Shown here: positions 60,168-64,000 of the stretch, piece after piece
Layout of the letters: each line of letters begins with the position of its first letter
Position numbering within the stretch: the stretch's first letter is position 1
From: Pseudomonas spelaei
GTDB lineage: Bacteria; Pseudomonadota; Gammaproteobacteria; Pseudomonadales; Pseudomonadaceae
NCBI RefSeq assembly: GCF_009724245.1
Contig: NZ_WNNK01000013.1
Span: 62,001-126,000 of the forward strand
Length of the DNA: 64,000 nt
Reading direction: 5' to 3'
Program-made: the position numbers and the translations under genes
The notes under the pieces: model-generated
What the model was told of the DNA's origin: nothing
The model's database searches: none
What the model saw: only the letters and a program-made list of their open reading frames with translations

Positions 60168-61862
60168 TCAGTGCACCAGCATGCCGGTGAACCAATAGGC
60201 CTGGGCCAAGGTGATCAGCCCGACAATCGTCGCGAAAAACAGGCTGTGCTTGAGGGTGAAGCGGAACAGGTCGGATTCCTTGCCCACCAGGCCGGTCGCG
60301 GCGCAGGCCACGGCGATCGATTGTGGGGAAATCATCTTGCCGGTTACGCCACCGCTGGTGTTTGCCGCCACCAACAAGGTGTCGTTGACGCCGATCTGGT
60401 GGGCGGTGGTGGCTTGCAAGGAGCTGAACAGGGCGTTGGACGAGGTGTCGGAGCCGGTCAGAAACACCCCCAGCCAACCCAGGAACGGCGAGAAAAACGG
60501 AAAGGCTGCACCAGTGCCCGCCAGGACCAGCGCCATGGTCGATGACATGCCGGAGTAGTTGGTGACGAATGCGAACGCCAACACCATGCCGATGGACAGG
60601 ATCGGCCAACGTAGCTCGTAGAAGGTCTCCTTTAAAGTGGTAAGACCAGTTTTAATGTCAATCTTCAGCACCAGCATCGAGACCAGGGCCGAGAAGAAGA
60701 TCGCCGTACCGGTCGCGGAAATCGGGTCCAGTTTGAACACGGCTGGAATGGCGGTCGGGTGAGTGACGATGGGCGCGACCTTGATCACCAACTGATCCAG
60801 GTGCGGGATCGCAACGTTGAAGACCCAGCTGTACATCGAACCGCCTGCGGCGAACATCGCCTTGAATGGCTTGAGGGTCCAGATAGTGACCAGCACCGTC
60901 AGAATCAGGAAGGGCGACCAGGCTTTGAAAATTTCCCCCAGGCTGTAGGGCGAAGCGACGGTGCTGCGAGGCAGGCCGAAACCGCCGGCGCTGGCGGTGA
61001 CCGCCGCACTGGAGGTTGCCCCGGCAATCTGCGCGCCGGCACTGCGCTTGGGCTGCCAGACTTTCAGGAACAGCGTCAGGGAAATCAGGCTGGCCAGGGC
61101 CGAGGTGATGTCCGGCAGTTCCGGTCCGATGAAATTTGACGTGAAGTATTGGGTCACGGCAAAGCTGAAGCCCGCCACCAATGCCGCTGGCCAGGTTTCC
61201 TTGACGCCCCGCATGCCATCCATCATGAACACCAGCCAGAAGGGCACGAACATCGACAGCAGCGGCAGTTGGCGGCCGGTCATGGCGCCGATCTTGAACG
61301 CATCGATGCCCGTCACTTGGCCGGCAACGATGATCGGAATTCCCAGAGCGCCGAAGGCTACCGGCGCGGTGTTGGCAATCAGGCACAGGCCGGCGGCGTA
61401 CAGCGGGTTGAAGCCCAGTCCGACCAGCAGCGCGGCGGTAATCGCTACGGGTGCGCCGAAGCCGGCGGCACCTTCCAGGAAGGCGCCGAAGCAAAAGCCG
61501 ATCAGCAGCACCTGAAGACGTTGGTCGTCGGTAATCGACAATACGGAGCTGCGGATGATTTCGAACTGGCCGCTTTTGACTGTCAGTTTGTAGAGGAATA
61601 CGGCGGCGACAATGATCCAGGCGATGGGCCACAGGCCGTAGGCAAAGCCATAGCCCGCGGCAGCCAGGGCCATGTCGACGGGCATCTTGAAGGCGAAGAT
61701 CGCCACCAGGATCGACAGCACCAGCGTGATGCTGCCCGCCACGTGGCCTTTGAGGCGAAACACGGCCAGTGCCAGGAAGAAAAATACGATGGGAATAACG
61801 GCGGCCAGTGCGGACAGGCCGAGGCTGCCGAGTGGGCTATAGAGTTGTTGCCAGGTTTGCAT
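60168..61862 (-). CDS. lldP: L/D-lactate permease
   Basis: A 564-residue lactate permease of full family length with about 13 helices. Typical stretches are MQTWQQLYSPLGSLGLSALA at the start, GFCFGAFLEGAAGFGAPVAI (about 127-146), PFLGWLGVFLTGSDTSSNAL (about 455-474) and VTGKMISPQSIAVACAATG (about 503-521). It imports lactate or glycolate with protons for the dehydrogenase encoded next. The promoter region contains an LldR-type palindrome. Confidence 0.92.
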   Translation of the reverse strand: MQTWQQLYSPLGSLGLSALAAVIPIVFFFLALAVFRLKGHVAGSITLVLSILVAIFAFKMPVDMALAAAGYGFAYGLWPIAWIIVAAVFLYKLTVKSGQFEIIRSSVLSITDDQRLQVLLIGFCFGAFLEGAAGFGAPVAITAALLVGLGFNPLYAAGLCLIANTAPVAFGALGIPIIVAGQVTGIDAFKIGAMTGRQLPLLSMFVPFWLVFMMDGMRGVKETWPAALVAGFSFAVTQYFTSNFIGPELPDITSALASLISLTLFLKVWQPKRSAGAQIAGATSSAAVTASAGGFGLPRSTVASPYSLGEIFKAWSPFLILTVLVTIWTLKPFKAMFAAGGSMYSWVFNVAIPHLDQLVIKVAPIVTHPTAIPAVFKLDPISATGTAIFFSALVSMLVLKIDIKTGLTTLKETFYELRWPILSIGMVLAFAFVTNYSGMSSTMALVLAGTGAAFPFFSPFLGWLGVFLTGSDTSSNALFSSLQATTAHQIGVNDTLLVAANTSGGVTGKMISPQSIAVACAATGLVGKESDLFRFTLKHSLFFATIVGLITLAQAYWFTGMLVH

Positions 61863-61913
61863 ATGGGTTGGCCCCTAATTGTTGTTGGTCAGGCACTTTT
61901 AGCTGATTTGGAT

Positions 61914-61930
61914 AATTGGTATTACCAATT
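61914..61930. promoter_or_regulatory. LldR operator
   Basis: The perfect palindrome aattggtattaccaatt, 52 bp upstream of the lldP start and about 190 bp before lldR. FadR-family lactate regulators (LldR, PdhR) bind TTGGT-N-ACCAA type sites of this form, so control of lldP-dld by the divergent lldR is strongly suggested. Confidence 0.8.
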
Positions 61931-62122
61931 TACAATCGCTGTTGGCTAGGTTAAGAGCCTTGCAGGGGGCGTGTCAATTTGCCGCTTTCGAAACTTTGGT
62001 CGAATGCCGGTGGCGGGTTGACCTGATGGGGCAAATCAAAGGTGCTCTGATAGGTGCTGGCGACGCGGCAATAGGCCAGAATAGGGGGCCTGGCGAGTGG
62101 TCGGGATTGTGGAGAATGAGTT

Positions 62123-62890
62123 ATGGGCTTTGATCAGGTGCGTCAGCGCCGTTTGTCTGACGATATTGTCGAGCAGCTTGAGGGCATGATCCTTGAGGGC
62201 ACGCTGAAGTCGGGCGAGCGCTTGCCGGCTGAGCGCGCGCTGGCCGAGCAGTTCGGTGTGTCCCGCCCGTCGTTGCGTGAAGCCATTCAGAAATTGGCGG
62301 CCAAGGGTTTGCTGGTCAGTCGCCAGGGTGGTGGCAACTATGTGGTGGACTCGTTGGGTTCAACCTTCAGTGATCCGCTGCTCCATCTGTTGGAAAATAA
62401 CCCTGAGGCCCAGCGCGACCTGCTGGAGTTTCGACAGACGCTTGAAGCGTCGTGTGCGTATTACGCGGCGATGCGCGCCACCGAAGTGGATCGTGAGCGG
62501 CTGACCGCTGCGTTTGAAGCCTTGCAGGATTGCTACGCGCGGGCGGATGAAGTCAGTCGCGTGGAAGAGGGGGCGGCCGATGCCCGGTTTCACCTGGCGA
62601 TCGCCGAGGCCAGCCATAACGCCGTGTTGCTGCACACCATTCGTGGCTTGTTCGACCTGCTCAAGCGCAACGTGGTGACCAATATTGGCGGGATGTACCA
62701 GCAGCGTACCGAGACCCGGGACATGCTGATCAATCAGCACCGGGATTTGTACCTGGCGATTATCGAGGGGCGAGCGGAGCAGGCGCGGGAAGTTTCAACA
62801 CGTCACCTGTTGTATGTGCAGGAAGTGCTGGAGGAAGTGCGTCAAGAGGTTCAGCGCATGGCCCGGGCGGAGCGGCGCAAGGGGATATAG
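62123..62890 (+). CDS. lldR: GntR/FadR-family lactate-responsive repressor
   Basis: A 255-residue regulator. Ribosome site ggagaatgag, ATG at 62123. The N-terminal winged helix is RRLSDDIVEQLEGMILEGTL, PAERALAEQFGVSRPSLREA (residues about 8-50); the C-terminal FCD domain (about 90-235) carries metal-binding His residues (ADARFHLAIAEASHNAVLLH). It is divergent from lldP-dld with an exact LldR palindrome between. Lactate is the expected inducer. Confidence 0.88.
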   Translation: MGFDQVRQRRLSDDIVEQLEGMILEGTLKSGERLPAERALAEQFGVSRPSLREAIQKLAAKGLLVSRQGGGNYVVDSLGSTFSDPLLHLLENNPEAQRDLLEFRQTLEASCAYYAAMRATEVDRERLTAAFEALQDCYARADEVSRVEEGAADARFHLAIAEASHNAVLLHTIRGLFDLLKRNVVTNIGGMYQQRTETRDMLINQHRDLYLAIIEGRAEQAREVSTRHLLYVQEVLEEVRQEVQRMARAERRKGI

Positions 62891-62891
62891 G

Positions 62892-62912
62892 CGAGGGCGC
62901 CTGGCACCCTCG
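62892..62912. terminator. Hairpin between convergent lldR and smpB
   Basis: Arms gagggcgcc / ggcaccctc (one mismatch) with a 1-nt spacer inside the gap between the two stops. There is no T-tract, so the terminator role is tentative. Confidence 0.4.
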
Positions 62913-62932
62913 TCACACACGTCGGCAGGAAG

Positions 62933-63415
62933 TCAGTCTTCCTTGCCCTTGTTGCGTACGGCACGATGCAGTTCCCGATTGGAGTCGCGCTCGCGCTCGG
63001 TGTCACGCTTGTCGTATTCCTTCTTGCCCTTGCCCAGGGCGATCTCGCACTTGACCAGGTGCTTGCTCCAGTACCACGACAGGCAGATGCAGGCATACCC
63101 TTTTTGTTGCACGGCCGCGGCGAGCTTTTCCAGTTCGCGGGCATTGAGCAGCAGCTTGCGCGTACGCACCGGGTCGGCAATGACGTGGGTGCTGGCGGTG
63201 GTCAGCGGCGTGATGTGACTGCCGAGCAGCCAGGCTTCACCGTCTTTGAGCAGCACGTAGCTGTCGACCAGTTGCAGCTTGCTTGCCCGCAGACTCTTTA
63301 CTTCCCAGCCGGCCAGGACCAAGCCAGCCTCGAAACGATGTTCGATGAAGTAGTCGTGTCGCGCCTTCTTGTTTTGCGCGATGGTCCCTGTTGGGTGTTT
63401 CTTTTGTTTAGCCAT
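62933..63415 (-). CDS. smpB: SmpB, tmRNA-binding protein
   Basis: A 160-residue protein of standard SmpB length. The ATG at 63413-63415 gives MAKQKKHPTGTIAQNKKARH; the longer upstream frame is rejected. Key family stretches are YFIEHRFEAGLVLAGWEVKS (about 22-41) and LGKGKKEYDKRDTERERDSN near the C-terminus, whose basic tail enters the ribosomal mRNA channel. It works with the tmRNA encoded at 56366-56763. Confidence 0.95.
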   Translation of the reverse strand: MAKQKKHPTGTIAQNKKARHDYFIEHRFEAGLVLAGWEVKSLRASKLQLVDSYVLLKDGEAWLLGSHITPLTTASTHVIADPVRTRKLLLNARELEKLAAAVQQKGYACICLSWYWSKHLVKCEIALGKGKKEYDKRDTERERDSNRELHRAVRNKGKED

Positions 63416-63533
63416 AGGGGCGGCATTATAGGCAGTTGCGAGCGTGTCGGCTACGGTCAACCTGCGTGCTTGAGCGTGTTGTTTGAATCCCGGACAATGC
63501 GCGCTCTTTTTTGATCGGTTGGGCGTGTTAACG

Positions 63534-64000
63534 ATGTCGACGGACAAGGTTTCTGTCCACGGAGGGTGGGCGAGCCGCTGGGTCTTCGTACTCGCTGCCA
63601 CCGGTTCTGCGGTAGGGTTGGGAAGTATCTGGAAGTTTCCCTACATGGTGGGAATGTACGGCGGCGGGGCGTTTGTCCTGGTGTTTCTGGCGTGCATCGC
63701 ACTCATCGGCCTGCCAGTCATGTTGGCCGAGACCCTGATTGGCCGGCGTGCGCGGCAAAGCCCGGCGAACGCCTTGAAGGTACTCGCCCTGGAAGCGGGG
63801 CATTCTGCGCGTTGGTCCTGGTGGGCCTTTGCCGGAATGATCACGGCGTTGTTGATCCTGTCTTTTTATAGCGTGGTCGGTGGCTGGTCCCTGGACTACA
63901 TCATCGATATGGGGCACGGCGATTTTCAGGGGGTAACGTCCGACCAGGTCGGGGCGTATTTCGGCAAGGTCGTAGCGGATCCTTGGCGCCTGACATTCTG
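63534..64000 (+). CDS. NSS-family sodium-dependent transporter, N-terminal part
   Basis: The gene runs off the right edge after 155 codons. From the ATG at 63534, MSTDKVSVHGGWASRWVFVL leads to the hallmark first helix AATGSAVGLGSIWKFPYMVG (about 21-40), then the GGGAFVLVFLACIALIGLPV helix. This is the neurotransmitter:sodium symporter (LeuT) family, which takes up amino acids with Na+. The divergent start with smpB leaves 118 bp for both promoters. Confidence 0.88.
   Translation, partial: MSTDKVSVHGGWASRWVFVLAATGSAVGLGSIWKFPYMVGMYGGGAFVLVFLACIALIGLPVMLAETLIGRRARQSPANALKVLALEAGHSARWSWWAFAGMITALLILSFYSVVGGWSLDYIIDMGHGDFQGVTSDQVGAYFGKVVADPWRLTF

Noticed and set aside
1..64000. CRISPR arrays and tRNA genes
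   Set aside because: I looked for regularly spaced direct repeats and for cloverleaf sequences. Apart from the tRNA-like part of tmRNA, none was recognised by eye; a program scan could still find a missed one.

Overview
The window is Pseudomonas chromosome, most likely from the P. fluorescens group. The gene content points there (OprD-type porin, LysR, MocR and XRE-cupin regulators, RND efflux, an lldR/lldP/dld lactate locus, smpB and ssrA), as do the high GC and the REP/REPIN repeats at about 4.7-5.0 kb. These names rest on protein and RNA motifs read from the sequence; no database search was run.

Layout. (1) 1-11.5 kb is ordinary metabolic DNA: a partial YfcC-like carrier, a LysR regulator beside an OprD porin, a small lipoprotein, a GT39-type glycosyltransferase, REP elements, a secreted protein, an unusual ferredoxin-reductase/M24-peptidase fusion opposite a MocR regulator, and a cupin protein next to a LysR regulator. 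(2) 11.5-29.6 kb is an accessory metabolic and efflux block. It has an amino-acid module (YkvI-like transporter, RidA, FAD amino-acid oxidase, XRE-cupin regulator), a second membrane glycosyltransferase, an MHS transporter with an M20 peptidase and LysR regulator, a TetR-controlled RND tripartite efflux system, another FAD oxidase, and a dead ada gene. (3) 29.6-56.3 kb is a well-bounded genomic island inserted in the transcription terminator of ssrA (tmRNA). It is flanked by 74-bp direct repeats with a 27-bp identical core. A DUF4102/P4-type tyrosine integrase lies at the ssrA end. Integrase arm-like repeats lie just inside both ends, in inverted orientation at the two ends. (4) 56.3-64 kb is core chromosome: ssrA, a small secreted protein, dld-lldP with divergent lldR, smpB, and the start of an NSS-family transporter.

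The island has three parts. The left end holds mobility and replication functions: a hypothetical protein, an AlpA-like regulator, an exceptional 22-bp perfect palindrome, and an inovirus Gp2/YagK-like replication protein. The centre is a tightly overlapped six-gene operon: a helix-turn-helix protein, hsdR, hsdM, an enlarged hsdS, a restriction-associated AAA ATPase and an HNH nuclease. It combines a type I restriction-modification system with a Septu-like ATPase/nuclease pair. The right end holds small uncharacterised genes, a DUF932 protein, a gene pair ending in an XRE-ImmA/IrrE metallopeptidase regulator, and then a 1004-residue reverse transcriptase-nitrilase fusion (DRT1-like, with intact RT and nitrilase catalytic residues) followed by a KAP-family P-loop NTPase. 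The island therefore reads as an anti-phage defence island. The best candidates for an undescribed or poorly described system are the RT-nitrilase + KAP NTPase pair and the HsdS-extension/ATPase/HNH add-on to the type I system.

A third copy of the ssrA-terminator repeat lies at 11.54 kb. Together with the copies at 29.6 and 56.3 kb, it raises the possibility that two elements accreted in tandem at ssrA, the older one (11.5-29.6 kb) having lost its integrase. The alternative is that the 11.5 kb copy is only a related terminator.
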